DNA of 64,000 bases from Candidatus Binatia bacterium (GTDB taxonomy: Bacteria > Desulfobacterota > Binatia > HRBIN30), in the NCBI GenBank assembly GCA_026415395.1, contig JAOAHD010000007.1, forward strand, positions 1,105,972-1,169,971, in the 5' to 3' direction. This document shows, piece after piece, positions 17,143-26,141 of this stretch; within the stretch, counting starts at the first letter, position 1, and every line of letters begins with the position of its first letter. The position numbers and the translations under genes were made by a program. The notes beneath the pieces are model-generated. The model did not search any database. It was not told the DNA's origin and saw only the letters and a program-made list of their open reading frames with translations.

Positions 17143-18505
17143 CAATGCGGACCTCGTCGGGCAGCGTGCCGGTTTCTGCATCGAGATTGCGATAATCCAA
17201 TTTGAGCACCACTTGCGGGATCGGTTTGTATTGGAGCCCCGCCTCGAAGTAGTCGCGGTTCTGGCGGTTATCGGAAGCGAGTCCCGCAGGAACGCCCTGC
17301 TGAGTATCGGTGTGCGAATAGCGGAACCAGGGTGCGAGATACTGAGTTGTACCGGGCATGATCCACGGCAAAACATCGTAGCCGATCTCGGCATAGTACC
17401 CGAGCATACGGTTACCGATGGTTTGATTGATCGTGGGATCAACGCTGAGCCGCGTCGCATTGTCCAACAACGTCACTGCGCCAAGGGCGCGAAACTCGAG
17501 TCGCTGCCAGCGGAGCTGTACGTGGCCCTCGTAAAGCTGCATGAAAGCACCCACTTGCCGCTGGCCGAGAGCCCCTCCGCCATACGCTCGGCCTTGCCCT
17601 TGGTCTCCAACGTACGCCGCGGCCCCAATGAAGGAATTGGGTAAGAATGCATAGTCCAAGCGCCCGACCCACGAGAAGTCCTCAGCCCGCTCCAGACTGC
17701 CACTTTGCCTGCCCCCCCGGATGCCACTGGAGCGAAAACCGCTGGCATCGAGGCTGGTGATGCCATACGTGCGGTAAGTAAGGCCCGGAAGGAGTTCGCC
17801 GTAGAATCCGAAACCATTCGCACGCCACGTGGTGGGAAGAATCACAGTTTCCACTGGGGGACGAACGTTGCCAAAGAAGAACGGCGGTTCGTGGATCTCG
17901 TTGATAAAGCCGACGGGCACAAGCAACAGGCCGAAGCGGGCGTTTGCGTGCTGATGTAGAAGAAAGTCGAGGTTGGCGAATTCCACAGAGACTTCGCCAC
18001 TCTTTCCGGTGCTCGCGTGCTCGAACTCAGTCTCGGAGTTGAACACAATCCAGTCGTTGAACTTGTAGCCCACGTAAAGCACGAGACGCAGGAAATCGAA
18101 CACGTCGCTGTCGTTTCCTTTATTGCCGACAACGGTCCGCAAGTTCGCTTCCCCGTAACCTCCAATGGAAAGACCGCGCTCCAGCCCGTAGACCTTCGAC
18201 GCTGCCGGGCCGAGCCCGTAAAAGCTCTTTAATTCTCGTGTTTCCGGCAAAACAAATGCCTCTCGTAAACGCCTCAGCTCATCCGTCATAATCGTTTGCC
18301 GGCGCTCAACTTCATCGATGCGCTTGCGATCCGCTTGCGGCGCTTCAAGTTGCCGCCTCAGGCGCTCGACCTCGTCTCGCAGTTTTTGTTGCTGCCTTTG
18401 CAGTTCCTCCAAGCGGTCCTGTGTGGTGCGGCCCTGCTCCGCGTTGGACAGGGCGGGCAAACTGAGGAAAAGCAGCGCCGCGATCCCCGCAGCCAGTCTC
18501 TTCAC
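17123..18505 (-). CDS. outer-membrane porin with N-terminal coiled coil
   Basis: 460 residues. GTG 18505 is preceded by AAGGAGG (18511-18517), which decides the start. Signal peptide 1-22 (cleaved after SNA) is followed by a heptad-like coiled coil (about 27-80, rich in Gln/Glu/Arg) that probably trimerises or contacts the cell wall. Then comes a beta-barrel with alternating aromatic strands and the classic terminal Phe (GAGFVF). Family: OprO/OprP-like or related porin; the solute is unknown. It is the first gene of the six-gene iron/flavin operon, with a Fur-like palindrome 55 bases upstream. Confidence 0.82.
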   Translation of the reverse strand: MKRLAAGIAALLFLSLPALSNAEQGRTTQDRLEELQRQQQKLRDEVERLRRQLEAPQADRKRIDEVERRQTIMTDELRRLREAFVLPETRELKSFYGLGPAASKVYGLERGLSIGGYGEANLRTVVGNKGNDSDVFDFLRLVLYVGYKFNDWIVFNSETEFEHASTGKSGEVSVEFANLDFLLHQHANARFGLLLVPVGFINEIHEPPFFFGNVRPPVETVILPTTWRANGFGFYGELLPGLTYRTYGITSLDASGFRSSGIRGGRQSGSLERAEDFSWVGRLDYAFLPNSFIGAAAYVGDQGQGRAYGGGALGQRQVGAFMQLYEGHVQLRWQRLEFRALGAVTLLDNATRLSVDPTINQTIGNRMLGYYAEIGYDVLPWIMPGTTQYLAPWFRYSHTDTQQGVPAGLASDNRQNRDYFEAGLQYKPIPQVVLKLDYRNLDAETGTLPDEVRIGAGFVF

Positions 18506-18559
18506 GGTTCCCTCCTTTCTCCTCGTACCTTTGGCTAACAATCTGCTTCTGCCCAGATT

Positions 18560-18576
18560 TTGAAACTCATTTTCAA
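18560..18576. promoter_or_regulatory. candidate Fur box upstream of the porin operon
   Basis: An 8-1-8 imperfect palindrome; read on the minus strand it is TTGAAAATGAGTTTCAA, with seven of eight pairs intact. Its core TGAAAAT-G-AGTTTCA matches the Fur 7-1-7 consensus TGATAAT-N-ATTATCA at 11 of 14 positions. It lies 55 bases before the porin start. A weak -35-like TTGAGT with a 17-base spacer would place the -10 element inside the palindrome, so binding would block transcription. Confidence 0.5.
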
Positions 18577-18739
18577 CACGTTGCGGCCTTGTACTCAAGG
18601 CTGGTCCGTTCGTCAAGCATGCCTGGCCCGATTGGGGACATCGCCCGCGGGAAGGGAGGGGGAGCGTGCGGTAAGAGGCGGCTTGGAACTTTGCCTCTGC
18701 GACTGAGGGACGATCGGAAGCTACAGTTTCTCAGCAGCG

Positions 18740-19192
18740 CTACAGGGTGCGCTCCATCCGGCAATGAGCGATGCCATCTTCGGCGAAAACGCTGCTTGTG
18801 ATCATGAAACCCAGTCGTTGGTAGAACGGTAGTGCTCGGAGCTGGGCATGAACAATCACGCGGCGCACAGAGTGTGCCACGCAGTGGTTGCAGAGGAAGT
18901 CTACGAGCGCAGCACCAACTCCGCGACCTCTATGTACCGGGAGAACCGCGATCCGTCCGAGGCGGGCCGTCTCACCACGGAGCAGCGCCCGAGCCGTCCC
19001 GACGGGCTCGTCCTTTCGCAACGCCAGCACGTGGACCGCAACAAAATCCTCCAAATCGAACTCAGCAGACAAGGGAATCCCTTGTTCCTCGACGAACACG
19101 GCCACACGAATCGCCGCCGCCTGTGCCCGGCGCTGCGCCGAGTCCGCAACAACAATTTTCAGGTCGTCAGGTGCCTTCTCAGCGCTAGGCAA
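18740..19192 (-). CDS. GNAT acetyltransferase
   Basis: 150 residues with the acetyl-CoA loop LPVHRGRGVGAALV preceded by ETARLGRIAV and followed by the C-terminal LPFYQRLGFM segment. The N-terminal AIRVAVFVEEQGIP resembles the ElaA/YjcF subgroup. The substrate is unknown. The first start is a TTG (19192); a shorter start within the first ten codons is possible. About 235 non-coding bases separate it from the porin operon downstream. Confidence 0.82.
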   Translation of the reverse strand: MPSAEKAPDDLKIVVADSAQRRAQAAAIRVAVFVEEQGIPLSAEFDLEDFVAVHVLALRKDEPVGTARALLRGETARLGRIAVLPVHRGRGVGAALVDFLCNHCVAHSVRRVIVHAQLRALPFYQRLGFMITSSVFAEDGIAHCRMERTL

Positions 19193-19560
19193 CGCGTGAG
19201 ATCCCTCGTGTGGTTGGTTTCACATCATCCGGGTGCGCGGGAGGAGTTTGTTTGCTGGGTCCTGGATGCCGAGTTTCAATTGCCGAGACCACGGGTGGGT
19301 ACTGACCCGAGAGAACACGGTTCCTACCACTCCTACTACCGCGGCCGGGAAGAAAGGCTGAGCGTGAGTGCATGCTGTCCGCTGTGAGATTCCCTCTTCC
19401 TGTCCGAAGGAGCACGGGGCTATTTTGTCCTCACGGTGCAGACGAATGGCGGGGAGGATGAAATACACGCACCGCGTGAGACGGTAACCGGTCGTAAGAG
19501 GGCTTCGGGCCATCCAAAGCCGGGGCCCGCATGGGTTGACCCGCGAAGCCGTCACATGCG
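19193..19560. other. intergenic region, no gene recognised
   Basis: 368 bases between the GNAT gene and the second SDR gene. Short frames on both strands lack family resemblance and a ribosome-binding site. No tRNA, riboswitch or repeat was seen. It should hold the promoter of the GNAT gene and the 3' end of the thi-SDR transcript. Confidence 0.5.
19501..19550. terminator. GC-rich inverted repeat after the SDR gene
   Basis: GGCTTCG (19501-19507) pairs with CGAAGCC (19544-19550), and the loop itself is GC-rich with further pairing possible (GGGCCC). It lies 11 bases beyond the stop of the minus-strand SDR gene. There is no T-run, so it would be a weak or factor-dependent terminator. Confidence 0.3.
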
Positions 19561-20514
19561 TCAACCTGGCTTCGATGCTGTCTCCGCAGGTGGCTGTGCG
19601 GGCGCGGGATTCACCAAGTCCAGACCGAGCGTATGCGGAAAAATTTGAGCAATTTCGAGTGGCGTCCAGCGGCCGTCCTTGATGATGGTTCGAACCGGAG
19701 CCGGATCGTTGAGCAAAGCCACGAAGCCGCCACGGACGAAGAAAATCTGGCCGTTGATATTCGCCGCTGCGTCCGTGGCCAGGTACACGACAAACGGAGC
19801 GACGTCGTCGGGATCGGCAGGCAGAGGTGGAAGCTCGCTGGTTTGCTGGCCAGGCAAGGCCACGCCACGTTTGGCTCGTGCTTCACGGGCTTTTTGCGGA
19901 ATCGTGGCAATCATTCGGGTTTGCGCTGCCGGAGCGATGGCGTTCACCGTCACCCCGTACTTCCCCAGTTCGCGTGCAACAACGCGCGTCAAACCCGCAA
20001 TCCCGTCCTTCGCCGCTCCATAGTTTGCTTGACCGGAATTGCCATACAGACCGGAGGTCGAGGACATGCTGATGATCCTCCCGGACTTCTGCTGGCGCAT
20101 GCGCACCGCCGCGTGCCGAGTGCAGTTGAATGTTCCCTTCAGATGGACGGCAATGACAGCGTCCCAGTCTTCCTCGCTGAGATTGAACACCATGCGATCG
20201 CGTAGGATGCCCGCGTTGTTCACAAGGATGTCGATTCGACCGAACTCACGTACCGCCGTTTCGATGATGTTTTCTGCCGCACGGAAATCGGCAACATTAT
20301 CGTAGTTCGCCACGGCTTGGCCGCCACGTGCACGAATTTCTTCCACCACCCGCTCGGCTGGCGTGGTTTCGCCGCCGCTACCGTCCACATTCACACCAGC
20401 GTCGTTGACGACAACCGCTGCCCCCTCCTCGGCCAACAACAGCGCGATCCCGCGACCAATGCCGCGCCCAGCACCAGTGACGATGGCCACTTTGTTTCGT
20501 AACCGCTGACCCAT
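19561..20514 (-). CDS. SDR-family oxidoreductase (3-hydroxyacyl-type)
   Basis: 317 residues. It has the NAD(P) loop TGAGRGIG (13-20), an NNAG motif, and the catalytic Ser followed by YGAAK. The insert after the second strand (VNDAGVNVDGSGG) and the 40-residue C-terminal extension (TIIKDGRWTPLEIAQIFP) match SDRs related to the dehydrogenase part of peroxisomal multifunctional enzyme 2. Oxidation of a 3-hydroxyacyl-CoA is a reasonable guess. ATG 20514 has AGGAGG upstream. It is a clear paralogue of the adjacent upstream gene and 33 bases from it. Confidence 0.85.
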   Translation of the reverse strand: MGQRLRNKVAIVTGAGRGIGRGIALLLAEEGAAVVVNDAGVNVDGSGGETTPAERVVEEIRARGGQAVANYDNVADFRAAENIIETAVREFGRIDILVNNAGILRDRMVFNLSEEDWDAVIAVHLKGTFNCTRHAAVRMRQQKSGRIISMSSTSGLYGNSGQANYGAAKDGIAGLTRVVARELGKYGVTVNAIAPAAQTRMIATIPQKAREARAKRGVALPGQQTSELPPLPADPDDVAPFVVYLATDAAANINGQIFFVRGGFVALLNDPAPVRTIIKDGRWTPLEIAQIFPHTLGLDLVNPAPAQPPAETASKPG

Positions 20515-20546
20515 GGCTGCCTCCTAAAACTTGCCGTTGGCGTTGC

Positions 20547-21494
20547 TTAATTGCTGCTCGTGGTAGCTTGTTCTCGCGGCGGAGCGGGGTTTACCAACCC
20601 TTCGGCGAGCGTGGACGGAACGATCCGGTCTAACTCATCCAGCGTCCACCTGCCTTCGGGCTTGAAGATCGTTTTGATTGGCCGCGGCTGCGAAAGCAGC
20701 GAAACCGATCCTCCGGCACACAGGAAAAACTGCCCATTCACATTGGCGGCGTAATCGCTCGCGAGAAAGACAACCATGGGGGCCACGTCCTCCGGCTTCA
20801 ACTCTTCTAGCTTGGCCAAGGCACGCTCCTCACGAATGATGCCCTGCTGCCGGCGAATTTCCCGGGCGCGGAGAAACTCCTCAGTTAACGTCATGCGGGT
20901 TGCGGCAACCGGAGCAATTCCGTTGCAAGTGACGCCATACTTTCCTAAGTCCCGCGCCACGACTTTGGTGAGCCCGGCGATCCCCGATTTGGCTGCGCCA
21001 TAATTGGACTGCCCAGGGTTGCCAAACAGACCGGCGCCCGAAGTGAATGTGACAATTCGTCCGTAGCGCTGTTCCCGCATGAGAGGCGCTGCGTGGCGGA
21101 TGCAGCAAAACGTCCCTTTCAAGTGCACAGCGATGACCGCATCGAACTCCTCTTCTGTCATGTTGAAGATCATGCGGTCGCGCAAAATCCCAGCGCACGT
21201 CACCAAGATGTCGATTCGTCCGAAGGTGTCTACGGCCGTGCGAATGATGCGCGCACTCCCTTCCCAGGTCGCCACCGAGTCGGTATTCGCGACCGCGCTT
21301 CCGCCTCGATCCTGGATTTCCTTCGTTACATCGAAGGCTGGCCCGGTGGTGGGCGCTTGCCCATGCACGTCGACTCCGTAGTCGTTAACAACCACCTTGG
21401 CCCCAGCCTCGGCTAGAGCGAGCGCAACGGCACGCCCGATTCCTCTTCCCGCTCCTGTGACCACAGCCACTCGGCCATCCAGCATTCCCGGCAC
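20547..21494 (-). CDS. SDR-family oxidoreductase (paralogue of the next gene)
   Basis: 315 residues from GTG 21494, which has GGGAGG six bases upstream; ATG 21485 is the alternative. It has TGAGRGIG, the catalytic Ser in FTSGAG, YGAAK, and the same insert and tail as its neighbour (TIFKPEGRWTLDELDRIVP). The cofactor-loop Asn-Asn-Ala-Gly is TCAG here instead of NNAG. It follows thiE by about 110 bases on the same strand. Both SDRs probably act on related acyl or steroid-like substrates. Confidence 0.83.
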   Translation of the reverse strand: MPGMLDGRVAVVTGAGRGIGRAVALALAEAGAKVVVNDYGVDVHGQAPTTGPAFDVTKEIQDRGGSAVANTDSVATWEGSARIIRTAVDTFGRIDILVTCAGILRDRMIFNMTEEEFDAVIAVHLKGTFCCIRHAAPLMREQRYGRIVTFTSGAGLFGNPGQSNYGAAKSGIAGLTKVVARDLGKYGVTCNGIAPVAATRMTLTEEFLRAREIRRQQGIIREERALAKLEELKPEDVAPMVVFLASDYAANVNGQFFLCAGGSVSLLSQPRPIKTIFKPEGRWTLDELDRIVPSTLAEGLVNPAPPREQATTSSN

Positions 21495-21607
21495 CGTGCA
21501 CCTCCCAAAAGTGGTTGCGAGCAGTTGTACGGAAGGCGGCGAGGTTGAGTCAAGAAAGGCCGGGTATGGTAGCGAACGACCGCGGCGTGTGTGGCGCCCA
21601 CTGGCCG

Positions 21608-22252
21608 TCAATGTTCGCTGTGGGTTCCGGAGGAGGTTAAGGCGTGTTTCAGTTGACGCGCTGCCTCGAAAGGTGACGGCGCCTCCAACACCGCTCGAAT
21701 GACAGCGATACCGTAAGCGCCGGAACTACGAACGACCGGGATCGTTTCCGCAGTCACTCCGCCGATGGCAAGCACGGGAATGGAAACCCGGGCGCAAATG
21801 TCGCGGAGCTGCTCCAGTCCAAGCGGTGGCCCAAAGGCGCGTTTCGAGGGAGTGTCAAAGACCGGCCCGCACACAAGAAAATCTGCTCCCTGGTCTGTCG
21901 CCCGCAGAGCTTCCTCCAGGCTATGACACGAGCAGCCAACGATCGCGGAGCGCCCAAGAATTGCTCGCGCCTCCCGTGGTGTGAACGACTGCACGGGAAG
22001 GTGCACGCCGTCGGCGCCCACGGCCTTGGCAACGTCCAGCCGATCATTCACGAGGAGCAGTGCGCCGTACCGCTCGCAGAGGGCCCGAAGCTCCCGTGCG
22101 AGATCCCAGAATGAACGCCCGGGCAGATCCTTCTCCCGCAGCTGCACTGCATCCACTCCGCCACGCAGTGCTTGCTCCACAACCTCGGGTAGCGCTCGCC
22201 CGTTTGTTCGATGCCGATCGGTGACGAGGTAGAGCTGAGGAACAGCGGGCAT
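21608..22252 (-). CDS. thiE: thiamine-phosphate synthase
   Basis: 214 residues. Family motifs VQLREKD, VNDRLDVAKAVGADGVHL and CGPVFDTPSK are all present. The enzyme joins HMP pyrophosphate and thiazole phosphate to make thiamine phosphate. ATG 22252 has no strong ribosome site. It follows thiG by 47 bases in the minus-strand thiS-thiG-thiE set. thiC lies separately at 39.8 kb. Confidence 0.93.
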   Translation of the reverse strand: MPAVPQLYLVTDRHRTNGRALPEVVEQALRGGVDAVQLREKDLPGRSFWDLARELRALCERYGALLLVNDRLDVAKAVGADGVHLPVQSFTPREARAILGRSAIVGCSCHSLEEALRATDQGADFLVCGPVFDTPSKRAFGPPLGLEQLRDICARVSIPVLAIGGVTAETIPVVRSSGAYGIAVIRAVLEAPSPFEAARQLKHALTSSGTHSEH

Positions 22253-22299
22253 CGTTTTGCCGAATCGGCGAGGCCGTGAGCTTGCCGTGTCCGCAGTTG

Positions 22300-23076
22300 T
22301 TAACGCCCGACGACTCCTTCGAGTGGGCTCGAGGCCGTAGCGTACAACTTGCGCGGAATGCGACCAGCGAGAAATGCCTTGCGCCCGGCCTCTACCGCCT
22401 GGCGCATGGCTTCAGCCATGAGGATGGGGTTTTGAGCACCCGCAATTGCGGTGTTCATCAGTACGGCGTCGCACCCGAGCTCCATGGCCACGGCCGCGTC
22501 GGACGCGGTTCCCACCCCAGCATCGACAATCACCGGCACGCGGCTTTGCTCGAGAATAATCATCAAATTGTACGGGTTGCGGATCCCCAACCCTGAACCG
22601 ATCGGAGCCGCAAGAGGCATGACCGCCGCGCAGCCGATTTCCTCAAGTTTTTTGGCCGCAACCGGGTCGTCGTTAACATAGGGCAGTACGACGAAGCCTT
22701 CGCGTACCAGAATGCGGGCTGCTTCGATGGTTGCCGGTACATCTGGAAATAGGGTCTTGTCGTCGCCGATGACTTCTAGTTTTACCCAGTTGCCAACACC
22801 CGCCTCTCGAGCCAGGCGAGCCGTGCGCACAGCCTCCTCGGCCGTGTAGCAGCCCGCGGTGTTCGGTAGGATCAGGAGTCGGTGGGGGTTCAGGTAGTCG
22901 AGCAGGTTTTCGCGGTCACGCGCTGTTACGTTAACCCGCCGCACGGCTACAGTGACAATCTCAGCCCCAGAAGCCTCGACGGCGCGGCGGGTCTCCTCAA
23001 AGTCGCGGTACTTGCCTGTGCCCACGATCAAGCGGGAGCGAAATTCCTTATCGGCGATGCGCAACAGGTCTTCCAT
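22300..23076 (-). CDS. thiG: thiazole synthase
   Basis: 258 residues of TIM-barrel type. It starts with [15 protein letters not shown] and contains the Schiff-base lysine region [11 protein letters not shown] and the phosphate-binding segments [11 protein letters not shown] and [10 protein letters not shown]. It makes thiazole phosphate from DXP, the ThiS thiocarboxylate and an imine. GGAGGG eight bases upstream supports ATG 23076. thiS ends 5 bases before it. Confidence 0.95.
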   Translation of the reverse strand: MEDLLRIADKEFRSRLIVGTGKYRDFEETRRAVEASGAEIVTVAVRRVNVTARDRENLLDYLNPHRLLILPNTAGCYTAEEAVRTARLAREAGVGNWVKLEVIGDDKTLFPDVPATIEAARILVREGFVVLPYVNDDPVAAKKLEEIGCAAVMPLAAPIGSGLGIRNPYNLMIILEQSRVPVIVDAGVGTASDAAVAMELGCDAVLMNTAIAGAQNPILMAEAMRQAVEAGRKAFLAGRIPRKLYATASSPLEGVVGR

Positions 23077-23081
23077 GCAGA

Positions 23082-23303
23082 TTACCCTCCGCCTACGAAA
23101 TGCACGACTTCAATTTCGTCGTTTTCTCGCAGGCGCACATTGGCGTATTCATGCCGGGGAACAATGGCGCGATTGACCTCGATGGCAATTCGTTGATTGT
23201 GGAGGTCAAGTTCGGCGACCAACTCCGCCACGGTTAGACCATCACGCAGAGAGTGCCACTCGCCATTGAGCCGAACACGCACGCTGCTCACGATAGATCT
23301 CAT
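23082..23303 (-). CDS. thiS: sulfur carrier protein ThiS
   Basis: 73 residues with the ubiquitin-like core ([20 protein letters not shown]) and the essential C-terminal Gly-Gly (VVHFVGGG), which is adenylated and thiocarboxylated. ATG 23303 gives a short extra N-terminus; translation could also begin nearer VRVRLNG. It is the first gene of the thi cluster and is divergent from alr across about 54 bases. No TPP riboswitch is visible there. Confidence 0.92.
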   Translation of the reverse strand: MRSIVSSVRVRLNGEWHSLRDGLTVAELVAELDLHNQRIAIEVNRAIVPRHEYANVRLRENDEIEVVHFVGGG

Positions 23304-23357
23304 GTTCAACCTTTACAACTTGGGACGACGTTGGTAGCACCCGGCGCCGAAGGCTTG

Positions 23358-24520
23358 ATGATGAGTTCTCATGAAGTGCGCCTCGCTTCTGCGGTGATCG
23401 ATGCTGCCGCTCTTTGCCACAATGTGCAGCGTTTGCGGTCCCGGTTGCGGCTGCGAACACGCGTGCTCGCGGTGGTGAAGGCGGATGGCTACGGCCATGG
23501 AGCGAGGATCGTCGCTCCTGTGCTCGCTCAAGCGGGAGTCGATGCATTCGGAGTGGCCACGGTCTGGGAAGGCGTCGAGCTACGTGCTTTGGGAATTCAG
23601 CAGCCGGTGCTGGTGCTCGCCGGTGCGCACGAGAGCGACCTCAAAGTGGCGGCGGAAGAAAATCTCGCCATCGCACTGCTCGATCGCGATCACTTACGAG
23701 AGATCGAGCATATGTCCGTTCGACGGCGCCTGCGGGTTCACGTGAAGGTCGACAACGGGACGGGGCGGCTTGGTACGGACGTGGAACAACTGGGCGCCCG
23801 TTGCTCGAGGAATTGTGGCATGCGCGCAATGTCATCGTCGACGGTGTTTTTTCTCATTTCGCGAACGCTGAGCGTGTGGACAACGACTTCTGTCGCGCCC
23901 AGTTGGCCCAATTTCGACGGGCCGTAGCGATGGTTAAAGAGCGGTGGCCTGAGTGTTGTGCGCACCTGTCAAACAGTGTGGCGACGTGGTTCCTCCCGGA
24001 GAGCCACTTCGATATGGTGCGCCCGGGGCTCTTACTGTACGGCGTGCCCCCTGGCCAAGGTCTTGCGGTCGGCGACTTTCGTCCGGTGATGTCCGTAACC
24101 GCACCGGTATTGCAGGTGAGGGAATTCGAGCCGGGTCGGGCCGTGAGCTACGGCCAAACGTACATCACGCGGCGGCGGACACGGGTGGCGGTTCTCGGTG
24201 TCGGTTATGCCGACGGTTACGACCGCAGGCTCTCGAACAATGGTCTTGTGGGCTTGCATGGTAAGGTGGCGCCTGTGATCGGGCGGATCTGCATGGATAC
24301 GCTGGTGGTCGACATCAGCGACGTCCCTGGCGTGCAACTTGGTGATCGCGCACTGCTGTGGGGCGAGTGCGACGGGTTGCGCCTCGCGGTGGAGGAGGTG
24401 GCTGCACGGGCTGGCACAATTAGCTACGAGGTGCTTACCCGCTTGGGGCATCGGGTGCCGCGTTTTCTTGCGGAGCGTGCGACACGGGAGCTCGGCCCAG
24501 GATTGCCTTCGGAGCATTGA
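23358..24520 (+). pseudogene. alr: alanine racemase, interrupted by a frameshift
   Basis: Two adjacent frames together make a full-length alanine racemase (about 387 residues). The first covers the start through VDNGTGRLGTDVEQL and carries the PLP lysine (Lys41 in VVKADGYGHG). The second runs from PLLEELWHAR to the end and carries VGYADGYDR with the catalytic Tyr, plus RICMDTLVVDIS. The frames switch near 23789-23800, at a GGGCGCCC palindrome, as if one base were missing. All key residues survive, so an assembly or sequencing error is as likely as real decay. There is no slippery heptamer for programmed shifting. Start ATG is 23358 or 23361. Confidence 0.85.
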
Positions 24521-24541
24521 ACGAATTCGGCGAGGGGAACC

Positions 24542-26092
24542 ATGCCAAGGATTGAGCGTGCGCTGATTAGTGTAACCGATAAGACTGGGGTTGTGGAATT
24601 TGCGCGGGGACTCGTTTCCCTGGGGATCGAGATTCTCTCGACCGGCGGCACTGCGCGGGAGCTTAAAAATGCTGGAATTCCCGTGAGGGAAGTGAGTGCG
24701 TACACGGGCTCACCGGAGATCCTCGATGGCCGGGTAAAAACACTGCACCCTAAAATCCACGGTGGAATTTTGGCACGTCGCGACCTCCCCCGACACTTGG
24801 AGGAACTTCGCTCCCTGGGAATCGAACGGATCGACCTTGTGGTCGTGAACTTGTACCCATTCGAGCGGGTGGTGGCGGAACCGAGCTGCACTTGGGAAGA
24901 GGCCATCGAGAACATCGACATTGGTGGTCCATCGATGATCCGCTCGGCGGCGAAAAACCACGACGCGGTGACCGTGGTCGTTGATCCCAGTGATTATGCG
25001 GTGGTGCTCGAAGAGCTGCGCACTACGGGAGTGGTGTCCAAAGCGACCAATCGCCGCCTGGCGCACAAAGCCTTTGCGCTCACCGCTCGCTACGATGGAG
25101 CAATCGCGACGTTCTTAGGAAGTTGGCAAGATGGCGAGCGGCAGCCCTTCTCGTCGACCTTTCACCTGACCTTAACGAAGGCTCAAGACCTGCGTTACGG
25201 GGAGAATCCCCACCAACACGCGGCATTGTATGGACAGTTTCTCGACTATGTGGAACAGTTGCACGGCAAGGAGCTGTCGTACAACAACATCGTGGATATC
25301 GATTCCGCGTTGGCGCTGATGCTCGAATTTGTGGGCGATTCGCGTGCCTGTGTGGCGATTCTCAAGCACAATACCCCGTGTGGGGTTGGTTTAGGAGACA
25401 GCGATGTAGAGGCTTACCGGCGTGCCTTTGCCACAGATCCCGACTCCCCGTTTGGTGGCATCCTGATCAGTAATCGCCCGTGGTCCCTCGCTTTGGCTCG
25501 CGAGGTAGACGAAATTTTTACCGAGGTGCTCATCGCGCCCGACTTTACCGCCGAGGCTCTGGAGTTCCTTCGGCAAAAGAAAAACCGACGTCTCATGCGC
25601 TGGCGGGTTGCTGCCATGCCTCGCGAGGGCCGCGACGTTCGAGGAGTTTTTGGAGGGGTGTTGGTGCAAGACCGTGACACCGCCATTGAGGATCCTCGCA
25701 GGGGGAGAGTTGTCACGTGTCGAGCCCCTACCGACTCAGAATACGCTGCGATGGCGTTCGGCCTCAAGGTGGTCAAACACGTGAAGTCGAACGCGATCGT
25801 CTTCTGCAGTCCAGAGGCGACCTTGGCGATCGGCGGGGGAGCCACCTCTCGTGTGGACCCGGTTTACGCAGCCCGTGCCAAGGCTGAGCGAGTCGGCGTG
25901 GATTTGCGTGGCTCTGTTCTCGCGAGCGATGCCTTCTTTCCGTTTCCAGACGGGGTCGAGGTCGCTGCGGGGGCTGGGATCACCGCCGTCGTGCAGCCCG
26001 GTGGCAGCGTTCGAGATGAAGAGGTCATTGCTGCGGCGGACCGCTTAGGTCTAGCGATGGTGTTTACCGGGGTTCGGCACTTCCGTCATTGA
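24542..26092 (+). CDS. purH: bifunctional AICAR formyltransferase / IMP cyclohydrolase
   Basis: 516 residues. The N-terminal MGS-like cyclohydrolase domain (about 1-190) includes [14 protein letters not shown] and [14 protein letters not shown]. The transformylase domain follows, with [21 protein letters not shown] and the C-terminal FPFPDGVE and [10 protein letters not shown]. It performs the last two steps of de novo IMP synthesis. GAGGGGAA precedes ATG 24542. purD and a tsaC-like gene follow on the same strand. Confidence 0.96.
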   Translation: MPRIERALISVTDKTGVVEFARGLVSLGIEILSTGGTARELKNAGIPVREVSAYTGSPEILDGRVKTLHPKIHGGILARRDLPRHLEELRSLGIERIDLVVVNLYPFERVVAEPSCTWEEAIENIDIGGPSMIRSAAKNHDAVTVVVDPSDYAVVLEELRTTGVVSKATNRRLAHKAFALTARYDGAIATFLGSWQDGERQPFSSTFHLTLTKAQDLRYGENPHQHAALYGQFLDYVEQLHGKELSYNNIVDIDSALALMLEFVGDSRACVAILKHNTPCGVGLGDSDVEAYRRAFATDPDSPFGGILISNRPWSLALAREVDEIFTEVLIAPDFTAEALEFLRQKKNRRLMRWRVAAMPREGRDVRGVFGGVLVQDRDTAIEDPRRGRVVTCRAPTDSEYAAMAFGLKVVKHVKSNAIVFCSPEATLAIGGGATSRVDPVYAARAKAERVGVDLRGSVLASDAFFPFPDGVEVAAGAGITAVVQPGGSVRDEEVIAAADRLGLAMVFTGVRHFRH

Positions 26093-26141
26093 TGGCAGTC
26101 GAGATTAGATTCGTTCGAGCTGGAGAGTGAAGCAAGCGACC

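Noticed and set aside
23082..23358. Possible TPP riboswitch before thiS
   Set aside because: Only about 54 bases separate thiS and alr, and the CTGAGA and conserved P-helix sequences are absent.
23780..23805. Programmed ribosomal frameshift in alr
   Set aside because: No X-XXY-YYZ slippery heptamer or downstream pseudoknot is evident, and alanine racemases are not known to use one.
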